The position numbers were made by a program, and so were the translations under genes. Positions 17,852 to 25,939 of a stretch of 64,000 nucleotides of DNA are shown one piece after another (the stretch's first letter is position 1; the number at the start of each line of letters is the position of its first letter). The notes under the pieces are model-generated. The model saw nothing but the letters and a program-made list of their open reading frames with translations. It made no database searches and had not been told where the DNA came from. The stretch spans positions 434,001-498,000 of the forward strand of contig NZ_VAHD01000002.1 in the NCBI RefSeq assembly GCF_005876985.1, written 5' to 3'. Source of the stretch: Rhodoferax bucti. GTDB lineage: Bacteria; Pseudomonadota; Gammaproteobacteria; Burkholderiales; Burkholderiaceae_C.

Positions 17852-18124
17852 TTACGCTGTGCCACTGCGGCGCTGGCGGTTGCCACCAGAACCACCTTCG
17901 CGAGCCAGTTGGTCAGCACTGGCAGGTGCGTCGCTCGCTGCGCCACCTTCGCCACCCCGGCGCTGGCGATGTCCGCCGGAGCTGCCTTCACGTGCAAGAA
18001 GGGTGTTGATGGCTTTGCCCGCTTCGATGCGCGTGGTTTTGCTAGCAGATGTATCGGCGGCGGCGATGGCGGACCCGGCAACCAGTGCGGCTGCGACCAC
18101 TGTCAATTTGAGTGCGATGTTCAT
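17852..18124 (-). CDS. Small secreted protein with two Arg/Gly-rich repeats
   Basis: 90 residues. A classical Sec signal peptide (MNIALKLTVVAAALVAGSAIAAA) is followed by a short polar stretch and two copies of the block LAREGxSGGxRQRR, at about residues 43-56 and 74-87, joined by a Gly/Ala/Asp linker. The ATG is preceded by AAAAGGAACG on the minus strand. I know no function; a basic Arg/Gly repeat after a signal peptide suggests binding to something acidic in the periplasm, which is inference. The signal peptide, start context and repeat make it a likely real gene although small. Confidence 0.6.
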   Translation of the reverse strand: MNIALKLTVVAAALVAGSAIAAADTSASKTTRIEAGKAINTLLAREGSSGGHRQRRGGEGGAASDAPASADQLAREGGSGGNRQRRSGTA

Positions 18125-18443
18125 GGTGTGCGTTCCTTTTCACAGAGTGGTTGAGGTGAATGCCGCAGACTGTCGTGCCCACAGCACCGCATGATTTGCA
18201 ACTAGCGGGCCAACACACATCAGTTTGTTAAGTCATTGATTTGTATGAAGTTTTTCTATATTCACTCAAAATAACACTGGGTTTTCGCAGGGGCTCAAGA
18301 GCCGATGTGGGGGATCTGCCCCACGCCCCCCAGCTTGTTAAAAAATGTGTCTTGCTGTGGCTCGCTTTACGGGGTCGGACGCGCGCGCGCCCTTGGGGGA
18401 CAATGCGTCCCTCCTTTCACGGGGTGGCCACGCCCCTTTTCCA
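18125..18443. other. Intergenic region between the secreted Arg/Gly protein and dusC
   Basis: About 320 bp without a convincing gene. It must contain the divergent promoters for the two flanking genes; a TATATT hexamer near 18258 is a weak candidate -10. If dusC starts at the ATG 18345 the last 99 bp would be coding. Confidence 0.5.
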
Positions 18444-19421
18444 GTGCCCGTACGTATCTACCTCGCCCCCATGGAGGGGCTTCTCGACTTTGTGTTGCGC
18501 GACATCCTGACCCGTGTGGGCGGGGTGGAGAAGTGCGTGTCGGAGTTCATTCGCATCACGCATTCGCTGATGTCCGAGAAGGCGCTGCTGCGTACGGTGC
18601 CCGAGTTGGCTTTCGGTGCGCGCACCTATGCGGGCGTGCCCGTGTGGCCGCAACTACTGGGGTCAGACGCGCCCTGCATGGCCGAGAACGCCGCCCGCTT
18701 GGCCGAGATGGGCTCGCCCGGCATTGACCTGAACTTCGGCTGCCCGGCCAAAGTGGTCAACCGCCATGGCGGGGGTGCCACGCTCTTGCAAGACCCCGAG
18801 ATACTGCACACCATCGTGGCTGCTGTACGTGCTGCGGTACCGGCCCACATTCCTGTGACGGCCAAGATGCGCTTGGGCTACAACGACGACAGCCTGGCCC
18901 TTGACTGCGCCCGCGCGCTGGAGGTTGGCGGCGCGGCTGAGATCGTGGTGCACGCCCGCACCAAGGCCCAGGGCTATCGCCCGCCCGCCTACTGGGACCG
19001 CGTGGCCGATGTGCGGGGTGCGGTGCAAGTGCCGGTGGTGGTGAACGGCGAAATCTGGAACGTGCAAGACGCCCAAGCCGCCGTGGCGCAAAGCGGCTGT
19101 AGCGCGCTCATGCTGGGCCGTGGCATCGTGGCCCGCCCTGCGCTGGCCCGCAGCATTCTGGCCACCATGGGCACCGTAGAGGGCAGCATTGCCCAGCCGG
19201 GCGAGGACTGGACCTGGCAAGACCTGGGTCCACTCATGCACGCCTTCTGGCAAGTGGCCAGCACGCGCCTGGAGCAAAAGCAGCAGGCCGGCCGCGTGAA
19301 GCAGTGGCTCAACCTGCTGCGCCGCCACTACCCCGAAGCGCAGGTCGCGTTTGATGACATGCGCACGCTGGTCAAGCCCAGCGATGTGGATGCGTGGATA
19401 CGTCGCTCTATTCCTGTTTAA
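18444..19421 (+). CDS. dusC: tRNA-dihydrouridine(16) synthase DusC
   Basis: 325 residues from GTG 18444 (VPVRIYLAPMEGLLD), chosen because DusC proteins begin a few residues before the LAPMEG motif; the frame is open to an ATG at 18345 (358 residues) but those extra residues do not look conserved. FMN-barrel motifs: LAPMEGLLDFVLRD, LNFGCPAKVVNRHGGGATLL with the catalytic Cys, KMRLGY, IVVHARTKAQGY and LGRGIVARP. The enzyme reduces uridine 16 in the tRNA D-loop using NADPH and FMN. The KxxQGY word and overall pattern match DusC rather than DusA or DusB. Confidence 0.88.
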   Translation: MPVRIYLAPMEGLLDFVLRDILTRVGGVEKCVSEFIRITHSLMSEKALLRTVPELAFGARTYAGVPVWPQLLGSDAPCMAENAARLAEMGSPGIDLNFGCPAKVVNRHGGGATLLQDPEILHTIVAAVRAAVPAHIPVTAKMRLGYNDDSLALDCARALEVGGAAEIVVHARTKAQGYRPPAYWDRVADVRGAVQVPVVVNGEIWNVQDAQAAVAQSGCSALMLGRGIVARPALARSILATMGTVEGSIAQPGEDWTWQDLGPLMHAFWQVASTRLEQKQQAGRVKQWLNLLRRHYPEAQVAFDDMRTLVKPSDVDAWIRRSIPV

Positions 19422-19422
19422 G

Positions 19423-19472
19423 AGTCAAATCGGCCGTTAGCCCACATGGAATATGCGCTAGCAGCTATTGAT
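19423..19472 (+). repeat. Dispersed palindromic element, copy after dusC
   Basis: Starts one base after the dusC stop. Contains CACATGGAATATGCGC, TAGCAGCTATTGATTTTG and TAGC in the element order. It lies between convergent dusC and the Nudix gene. Confidence 0.8.
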
Positions 19473-19494
19473 TTTGTAGCGTTTGGCGCTCCCC

Positions 19495-20349
19495 TCAGCT
19501 CCACAAACTCTCCAGCGGCCCCTCGGGTACAAAGCGCTTGTTGCGCACCAGCATGCGGGTCGGGCCGGGCAGGGCGCGTGCTTGCACCGAGTGGCGTGGG
19601 TCACCGGGGTAGCTGAGGATGACCGTGCCGTCTTCCTCAAAGTTTTCAGGGCAGATGCAGGGTGGCAGTTGCGCGCGGGCCGCTGCCAAGGCCTCGGCTG
19701 CCGTGGTGTAGCGGGCCAGGTGGCCTAGGCTCATCATCTGGGGCGGCGCCATTTCAATCTCGCCCCGGTGGTAGCGCTGCAGGGCCTCCACCGGCGGCAG
19801 CCAGATGCTGGCGGTGGTTTCATAGTTGTCGTGGCTGGCGATTTGGTCGCTGGGCGCCAGCGCGAGGAAGAAGCGTGTGTCAAACCGCTTTTTGCTCAGC
19901 GCCGCCATGCGGGGCGTGATCCAGCGGCTCCAGGGCACCAGGGCGCTGGCTGCAAGCTGAGCGGCAGATTCGTCCACCCAGGCCTGCCAGTCGGCACTTT
20001 GCAGGCTGGCCGGGCGCCGCTCTCCGAGAGCCAACAGCACACCGGCCTCTTCGTATAGCTCGCGCAGGGCCGCCACATACAGGCCGGCAGCCAACTCGGG
20101 GCTTTGGTCCGCCTCACCGAGGCGCTGCGCCAAGGCGGTGGCCGGCTCGTCCAGAGCTGCCAGGGCCGCAGGGCTGCTGTCGTGCGCGTCCAGCTTGCCA
20201 CCGGGGAACACATAGGCCTCGCCAAAGGTGTCTGAAAGGCCGCTGCGCTTCATCAAAAACACCTCCAGGCCGTGACGGGCATCGCGCAGCAGCACGACGG
20301 TGGAGGCATCTCGCGGCGTGCCGCTGGCGGGGGCGAGGGTGTCTTGCAT
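19495..20349 (-). CDS. Nudix hydrolase, NUDT7/NUDT19-like (acyl-CoA or related)
   Basis: 284 residues from ATG 20349; a TTG at 20385 is a less likely start. The N-terminal strand DASTVVLLRDARHGLEVFLMKRS and FPGGKLD lead, after a ~35-residue insertion, to the Nudix helix AALRELYEEAGVLL. That insertion between GG and RELxEEAG is typical of the NUDT19-like family, which hydrolyses CoA and acyl-CoA esters. The C-terminal part has WITP and FFLA motifs also seen in that family. Divergent from the SDR gene downstream. Substrate is inferred from family only. Confidence 0.85.
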   Translation of the reverse strand: MQDTLAPASGTPRDASTVVLLRDARHGLEVFLMKRSGLSDTFGEAYVFPGGKLDAHDSSPAALAALDEPATALAQRLGEADQSPELAAGLYVAALRELYEEAGVLLALGERRPASLQSADWQAWVDESAAQLAASALVPWSRWITPRMAALSKKRFDTRFFLALAPSDQIASHDNYETTASIWLPPVEALQRYHRGEIEMAPPQMMSLGHLARYTTAAEALAAARAQLPPCICPENFEEDGTVILSYPGDPRHSVQARALPGPTRMLVRNKRFVPEGPLESLWS

Positions 20350-20468
20350 GGGACTGTTGTTTCTGTTTTGTTTTTTGGTGAGCAACTGCTTGAATTAAAG
20401 TACCTGCAGCTGACTGGGGGCCTACGGACTTGCCCTTGGTCGGAACCCACAACCCGAGGAGACGAGTC

Positions 20469-21386
20469 ATGAATCTGGATTTCAAAGGCCGCGTGGCCAT
20501 CGTAACGGGCGCAGGCGGCGGCTTGGGTCGCCAACATGCGCTGGCCCTGGCCGCACGCGGCGCCAAAGTGGTGGTGAATGACCTGGGCGGCGCGCGCGAT
20601 GGCTCCGGTGGCTCGCTCTCTGCGGCCGAGTCGGTCGTAGCCGAGATCCGCGCGGCGGGTGGCGAGGCGATGGCCAACGGCGCCTCAGTCACCGACTTTG
20701 AAGCGGTGCAGGCCATGGTGCAGCAGGCCATAGCCGCCTGGGGCCGGGTGGACATTTTGGTGAACAACGCCGGCATCCTGCGCGACAAGAGCTTCGCCAA
20801 GATGGAGATTGCCGACTTCCGGACCGTGGTGGACGTGCACCTCATGGGCGCCGTGCATTGCTGTAAAGCCGTGTGGCCCCACATGACCGAGCAAAAGTAC
20901 GGCCGCATTTTGATGACCACTTCCAGCTCCGGCCTGTACGGCAACTTCGGCCAGAGCAACTATGGCGCTGCCAAGCTGGCGCTGGTGGGCCTGATGCAGA
21001 CCCTGGCACTGGAAGGCGCCAAAAACAACATCCACGTCAACAGCCTGGCCCCCACGGCTGCCACCCGCATGACCGAGGGCCTGATGCCGCCGCAAGTGCT
21101 GGAAGCCCTCAAGCCCGAAGCCGTGGTGCCCGCCATGCTGGTGCTGGTGTCGGAGGACGCGCCCACCCGCACCACGCTGTGTGCCGGTGCCGGCAGTGTG
21201 GAGGCCGCGCACATCACGCTGACGCAAGGCGCGTGGATAGGGCTGGATGCGCAAGCGCCCGAAACATTGGCTGCCAACCTGCGGCAGGTGCTGGCCCGCG
21301 CGGGCGACATGGTGCCGGAGAGTGGTGCAGCGCAAGGCAGCCAGGAAGTGACTCGCGCTTTGTCCCACCTGGCCGGCAAAGCCTGA
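20469..21386 (+). CDS. Short-chain dehydrogenase/reductase, HSD17B4-like
   Basis: 305 residues from ATG 20469 with ribosome site CGAGGAGA. The NAD-binding motif TGAGGGLGR (residues ~13-21), the NNAG motif at ~99-102, and the catalytic Ser, Tyr165 and Lys169 (SNYGAAK) are intact. The NDLGGARDGSGGS loop and overall pattern resemble the dehydrogenase domain of peroxisomal multifunctional enzyme type 2 and bacterial 3-hydroxyacyl-CoA dehydrogenases. A ~50-residue C-terminal tail beyond the SDR core is also typical of those. Likely acts in fatty-acid or steroid-like acyl-CoA oxidation; inferred. Confidence 0.88.
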   Translation: MNLDFKGRVAIVTGAGGGLGRQHALALAARGAKVVVNDLGGARDGSGGSLSAAESVVAEIRAAGGEAMANGASVTDFEAVQAMVQQAIAAWGRVDILVNNAGILRDKSFAKMEIADFRTVVDVHLMGAVHCCKAVWPHMTEQKYGRILMTTSSSGLYGNFGQSNYGAAKLALVGLMQTLALEGAKNNIHVNSLAPTAATRMTEGLMPPQVLEALKPEAVVPAMLVLVSEDAPTRTTLCAGAGSVEAAHITLTQGAWIGLDAQAPETLAANLRQVLARAGDMVPESGAAQGSQEVTRALSHLAGKA

Positions 21387-21557
21387 TGATGAGCATGCTG
21401 CCTTGAGCGCGAGGGGCAGCGGCAGACTTGAAATAGCCCGCCGGGGCTCCATCTGAGCGCAATAGCCAGAGGGAAAACCGGCGCTCTGCATGTTTCATGC
21501 GCCTGTGGTACCTTTGCGCCCCCCACCTCACCGTACACAAGCTAAGGGCCACTGGTA

Positions 21558-23096
21558 ATGGACAGACAACAAGAGGCCCTCAGTGCCCTGACCCCCGAGA
21601 GACTGCGCGGCATCCGCCGCGGGTTGGAAAAAGAGAGCCTGCGCGCCTTGCCCACGGGCGCACTCGCCATGACGCCGCACCCGCAGGCCATGGGCTCGGC
21701 GTTGACGCACCCCCACATCACCACCGACTTCAGCGAGTCCCAGGTGGAGTTGATTACCGGGGTCCACGCCCAGCCGGAAGACTGCCTGCAAGAGCTCACC
21801 AATGTGCAGCGCTTTACCCTGCAAAGCATGGGCGAAGAGCGCTTGTGGGCGTCCAGCATGCCCTGTTGTTTGCCGGGGGACGACGCGATTCCGCTGGGCC
21901 AGTACGGTAGCTCGAATGTGGGCCGCTCCAAAACCGTGTACCGCATGGGCCTGGGCCACCGCTACGGGCGGCGCATGCAAACCATCTCGGGCATTCACTA
22001 CAACTGGTCGCTGCCGGAGGTGTCCAGCGAGGCGTATTTCGGCCTGATCCGCAACTTCCGCCGCCATGCGTTTTTGCTGCTGTACCTGTTCGGCGCATCG
22101 CCTGCGGTGTGCGCCACCTTTGTGGCCGGGCGCCAGCACCAGCTGCAGCCTTTGAGCGAAGGCACCATGTACTTGCCCTATGCCACTTCGCTGCGCATGG
22201 GGCGCTTGGGTTACCAGAGCGACGCGCAATCGTCGCTCGCGGTGAGCTACAACAGCCTGGAAGGCTACGGCCACTCGCTGCACGGCGCGCTCACCCAAGC
22301 CTACCCGGCCTACGAAGCCATTGGCGTACAAGGCCCGGACGGTGAATACCGCCAGCTGGCGACCAGCCTGCTGCAAATTGAAAACGAGTTTTACGGCACC
22401 ATCCGCCCCAAGCGGGTCACCTTTCCCGGCGAGCGCCCCTTGCACGCGCTGCGCGAGCGCGGTGTGGAGTATGTGGAAGTGCGTTTGATGGACCTGGACC
22501 CCTTTGAGGTGGTGGGCATCAACAGCACCACCATGCGCTTTTTGGATGTGTTCTTGCTGCACAGCCTGGCTACCCCCAGCCCGGACGACACGCCAGCCGA
22601 AATCACGGCCTTGGCGCGCAACCAGCAGGATGTGGCTGAACGCGGCCGCCAGCCGGGCTTGCTCTTGCAGCGCAACGGCGAACCGGTCACCCTGGTGGAT
22701 TGGGGCCGCGATTTGCTGGCCCAAATGCAGCCTTTTGCGCAGGCCCTGGACGCCGCGCACGGCAACACGCTCTACACCGAGGCACTGGCTGCAGCCAGCG
22801 TCGGGCTGGACCAGCCGGATACCTTGCCGTCTGCCCGTGTATTGCAGGCCATGCAGCAGGCGCACGGTGGCTCGTTTGCCCACTTCGCCTTGGAGCAGAG
22901 CAACCAGATTCGTGAATCGATGTTGGCGCAACCCTTGGCGCCCGCGCAACAAGCGCAGTTCGAACAGGAGTCTGCCCAATCGTGGGAGGCGCAGCGCGCC
23001 ATTGAGGCGGCAGACACCATGCCGTTTGATGTCTACCTGAAAGAGTTTTTGGCACCCCACCGCCTGGTGGCGGGGCGCCGCAACGCAACGGCTTAA
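21558..23096 (+). CDS. gshA: Glutamate-cysteine ligase (E. coli type)
   Basis: 512 residues, close to E. coli GshA (518). Recognisable stretches are GIRRGLEKESLR near the N-terminus, TTDFSESQVELIT, MPCCLPGDDAIPLGQYGSSN, ISGIHYNWSLPE, and YVEVRLMDLDPFEVVGI. It makes gamma-glutamylcysteine, the first step of glutathione synthesis. The TAA stop shares the sequence TTAA with the stop of the convergent downstream gene, a 4-bp tail-to-tail overlap. Confidence 0.96.
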   Translation: MDRQQEALSALTPERLRGIRRGLEKESLRALPTGALAMTPHPQAMGSALTHPHITTDFSESQVELITGVHAQPEDCLQELTNVQRFTLQSMGEERLWASSMPCCLPGDDAIPLGQYGSSNVGRSKTVYRMGLGHRYGRRMQTISGIHYNWSLPEVSSEAYFGLIRNFRRHAFLLLYLFGASPAVCATFVAGRQHQLQPLSEGTMYLPYATSLRMGRLGYQSDAQSSLAVSYNSLEGYGHSLHGALTQAYPAYEAIGVQGPDGEYRQLATSLLQIENEFYGTIRPKRVTFPGERPLHALRERGVEYVEVRLMDLDPFEVVGINSTTMRFLDVFLLHSLATPSPDDTPAEITALARNQQDVAERGRQPGLLLQRNGEPVTLVDWGRDLLAQMQPFAQALDAAHGNTLYTEALAAASVGLDQPDTLPSARVLQAMQQAHGGSFAHFALEQSNQIRESMLAQPLAPAQQAQFEQESAQSWEAQRAIEAADTMPFDVYLKEFLAPHRLVAGRRNATA

Positions 23097-23689
23097 GCGG
23101 CGGTTGCTGCAGCCGGTGCTGCGGCTTCGGTAGCTACTGCTGCTTTGCGCACGCGGGGAGCCGCCTTGCGAGCGACCTTGGCGACCGGGCGCTTGGCTGC
23201 GGTAGCCTTGGGCTTGGCTTTCACTTTTGCCTTGGCACCGCCCATGCGGGTTACCAAATCGCCGCTCTTGGCTTCCAGCTTGGCAGCCACTTTGTTCACA
23301 GCCACCACGGCGGGCACGGCAGCGTTGGCCACGGTGCTCAGGGTGCTCAGGCCGGTGGTCTGCTCAAAGCGGGTGGCGTTGGCGGCCACTTGCTCCAGGC
23401 CCTTGCCAGCCAGCTCGACGGCCTTGTTCACCGCCGTGTCCGCGGTGTCGGTGGTCAGGGTCACGCCTTGCACGTAGTAGCCGGTGAGTTTTTTCTGAGC
23501 GCTCAGGGCGTTGGTGCGCACTTCGCTGCTGATGCGCTTGCCGGCTTTTTGCACGGCAGCAGACCAGGTTTTCTCCACGTAGCCGGCGGCACGGGCATTG
23601 CCCACGCGGTAGGCGTGGATCACGTTTTTGGCGGTGTTGCCGTAGGTGGCAATCAGGTCGTGGGTGGCGGTGGACAGGGTGGTGCGCAT
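23093..23689 (-). CDS. Phasin-like protein with histone-H1-like Lys/Ala C-terminal tail
   Basis: 198 residues. The first ~145 residues are amphipathic helical with many Ala, Thr and Val, in the manner of phasin-like or apolipoprotein-like helical bundles. From about residue 150 the chain becomes a Lys/Ala/Pro-rich basic tail (KAKVKAKPKATAAKRP, VARKAAPRVRKA) like eukaryotic H1 and the betaproteobacterial nucleoid proteins such as BpH1. No signal peptide. A polyhydroxybutyrate-granule or nucleoid-binding role, possibly linking the two as PhaM does, is an inference. Its stop overlaps that of gshA tail to tail. Confidence 0.7.
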   Translation of the reverse strand: MRTTLSTATHDLIATYGNTAKNVIHAYRVGNARAAGYVEKTWSAAVQKAGKRISSEVRTNALSAQKKLTGYYVQGVTLTTDTADTAVNKAVELAGKGLEQVAANATRFEQTTGLSTLSTVANAAVPAVVAVNKVAAKLEAKSGDLVTRMGGAKAKVKAKPKATAAKRPVAKVARKAAPRVRKAAVATEAAAPAAATAA

Positions 23690-23875
23690 GGAAAACTCCT
23701 TGTGAATCGTGAACGTAAACCGAGAATCGGACTATCGATACATGGATTCTCAAGAAGCCCCCTAGTGAAGGCACCTTAAATCCGGCCACTTTCCTAGGGG
23801 CGGCTGCCTAAGCAGCGCGGGGCGGCCACATGCCGGACAATGCAGGGTTTAGCGACAGGCAGAAAGACACACGGC

Positions 23876-24895
23876 ATGGCAATTCAGTGGTTCCCGGGGC
23901 ATATGCACCTGACCCGCAAGGCAATTCAGGAGCGCATCAAGGAGATCGACGTAGTCATCGAGCTGCTGGACTCCCGCCTGCCCGGCTCCAGCGCCAACCC
24001 CATGCTGGCCGAGCTCACCTCCGGCAAGCCTGCGCTCAAGGTGCTCAACAAGCAAGACCTGGCCGACCCCGAGCGCACCGCGCTTTGGCTGGCCCACTAC
24101 AACGCCATGCCCGGCGTGCGTGCCTTGCCGCTGGATGCCAGCATGAGCACCCCGGCCAAGGCACTGGTGGCCGCCTGCCACGAGCTGGCCCCCAACCGGG
24201 GCGGCATGGCCAAGCCCATGCGGGTGCTGATTTGCGGCATTCCCAACGTGGGCAAGTCCACACTGATCAATACCCTCAAGGGCAAGCGTGCCGCCAAAAC
24301 CGGTGACGAGGCCGGGGTCACCAAAATCGAGCAGCGCATCACGATTGCCGACGACTTCTATTTGTACGACACGCCCGGCGTGCTGTGGCCGCGCATCATC
24401 GTGGCCAAGAGCGGCTACAACCTGGCAGCCAGCGGTGCCATCGGCAAAAACGCGTTTGACGAAGAAGAGGTGGCCCTGGAGCTGCTGGACTACCTGCGCC
24501 AGCACTACGCCGGTGCGCTGGAGGCCCGCTACAAGCTCAGCGGCGTGGCGGAGCAAACCGACGAGCAGCTGCTGGACGCCATCGGCCGCAAGCGCGGTGC
24601 CTTGCAATCGGGCGGGCGCATCAACCTGAACAAGGCGGCTGAGATCGTGATCCACGACTTCCGCAGTGCGGTGATGGGCCGCATCACCCTGGAAACGCCG
24701 GAGCAATTTGCCCAGTGGCTGGCAGAGGGCAAGCAGATCGACGCCGAGCGCCAGATGAAGAAAGACGCCATTGAGATGGCCCGCCTCATCCGCCTCAAAA
24801 AGGTCAAGCGCCCCGACCAACCCCGCCACAGCGATGCGCGCGAAGCAGCGGCAGGCAGCGCTGCCGGGCCGGAAGAACCCGGGGTTGAGGGTTAA
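23876..24895 (+). CDS. Ribosome biogenesis GTPase YlqF/RbgA family
   Basis: 339 residues from ATG 23876 (MAIQWFPGHM, the family N-terminus). It is a circularly permuted GTPase: the G4 motif NKQD at about residue 59 precedes the G1 motif GIPNVGKST at about residue 121 and G3 DTPG at about residue 164. The family helps late assembly of the large ribosomal subunit in Bacillus (RbgA); the proteobacterial role is less studied. The C-terminus ends in a basic KKVKRPDQ segment and an Ala/Gly tail. A palindromic element copy follows three bases after the stop. Confidence 0.93.
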   Translation: MAIQWFPGHMHLTRKAIQERIKEIDVVIELLDSRLPGSSANPMLAELTSGKPALKVLNKQDLADPERTALWLAHYNAMPGVRALPLDASMSTPAKALVAACHELAPNRGGMAKPMRVLICGIPNVGKSTLINTLKGKRAAKTGDEAGVTKIEQRITIADDFYLYDTPGVLWPRIIVAKSGYNLAASGAIGKNAFDEEEVALELLDYLRQHYAGALEARYKLSGVAEQTDEQLLDAIGRKRGALQSGGRINLNKAAEIVIHDFRSAVMGRITLETPEQFAQWLAEGKQIDAERQMKKDAIEMARLIRLKKVKRPDQPRHSDAREAAAGSAAGPEEPGVEG

Positions 24896-24897
24896 AT

Positions 24898-24947
24898 AGG
24901 TCTCTAGCGCACGTGGAATGTGCGCGAGTAGCTCCTGAATTGATAGC
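24898..24947 (+). repeat. Dispersed palindromic element, copy after the YlqF-type gene
   Basis: Here the first hairpin is perfect: GCGCACgtggaatGTGCGC. It is followed by GAGTAGCTCCTGAATTGATAGC. It sits between two convergent genes. Confidence 0.85.
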
Positions 24948-24961
24948 GTTTGCTTGCGGAC

Positions 24962-25861
24962 TCAGCGCAGCTCGGCGCTCAGGTCATCCCACAGCGCCTT
25001 GTCGGCCAAGGGCGTTTCCGGCGGCAGCAGAGGGTTGGGAATGCGGAGGATGCGGCGGCCAGACAGCTGCAGGTCTTCCAGCAGGCTTTTCTTGAATACG
25101 GCGTAGCGCTTTTGAAATTTGCCGTTGCGCATCAGGATGCGCAAACCCTCTTCGGCCCGCGCGGCGAGCTGCTCGCCCTCTGGCGTGCGTGAGAAGAAAA
25201 AGTAGCGCGGCAGCGGGTAGTACAGCAGCAGCTTTTTCTCGATCGTCAGCGATGGATAGGTGTGCGCGTTGGCCGCCAGCTCCGCGCTGATCTCGTTCAC
25301 TCCGCGGGAAAACAGGTCGAAGCGGCCGGCATCCAGCATGGAGAACAGGCTCTCATACGTGGGCCCGGGCACCACTTGCAACTCCGAGTGGCGCAGGATG
25401 TCCCCATCCACCCAATTGCCCGCCTGGCCGATGCTGAATTGCCGCAACTCCTTGAGGCCGCGAATGCTGCCGAGCGCCGCCTGGTTGTTGCCTTTGATGA
25501 GAAACAGGCGGTAGCCGGTGAGCCCCTTGTCCAGCGGGATGCGCAGGGGAATAAGTTTTTTCTCGCGCTCCACGCTGGTGGTGCGCGCCATGAGGGTGAT
25601 GTCTTGCGCCGCGCTGAGCTGCACCTCGGCGCGGCCGGGCGTCATCACTTTTGGGGATGCCTGCAGGGTGTAGGGGCCCCACTTGGCGCTGGTTTCGTCC
25701 AGCGCGAGTTGCAGCACGTCCCAGTAAAAATTCATGCGCACATCCGCCCCGCTCTCGGGGGGCGGGTAGATGTAGTTCATGGGGCCGCCCAGGGCTGCGG
25801 TGTGCAGCAGCAAGGCGCTGAGGAGTCCCACGAATATCCGAAAGGCGGGGAGTTGCCGCAT
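24962..25861 (-). CDS. Periplasmic substrate-binding-like protein (SBP_bac_3 fold), paralogue 1
   Basis: 299 residues from ATG 25861 (MRQLPAFRIFVGLLSALLL, a signal peptide ending near HTAALG); the frame extends nine codons upstream. It is clearly paralogous to the protein at 49327-50202: both share IPLDKGLxGYR, LFSMLxxGRFD, LLLYYP, FFxR and NPxLPPxTPLADKxLW in the same order. The pattern fits the family-3 solute-binding fold, but no transporter genes are adjacent and the N-terminal ligand loops differ. Probably a periplasmic sensor-like or orphan binding protein; ligand unknown. Confidence 0.7.
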   Translation of the reverse strand: MRQLPAFRIFVGLLSALLLHTAALGGPMNYIYPPPESGADVRMNFYWDVLQLALDETSAKWGPYTLQASPKVMTPGRAEVQLSAAQDITLMARTTSVEREKKLIPLRIPLDKGLTGYRLFLIKGNNQAALGSIRGLKELRQFSIGQAGNWVDGDILRHSELQVVPGPTYESLFSMLDAGRFDLFSRGVNEISAELAANAHTYPSLTIEKKLLLYYPLPRYFFFSRTPEGEQLAARAEEGLRILMRNGKFQKRYAVFKKSLLEDLQLSGRRILRIPNPLLPPETPLADKALWDDLSAELR

Positions 25862-25939
25862 TACTGCTTCCGCTATGTTTTGGTGCATTGTAAAGCGGCT
25901 ATATGACAGTGGCCGGCTACCGGGGGGACCGGTTGGGGC

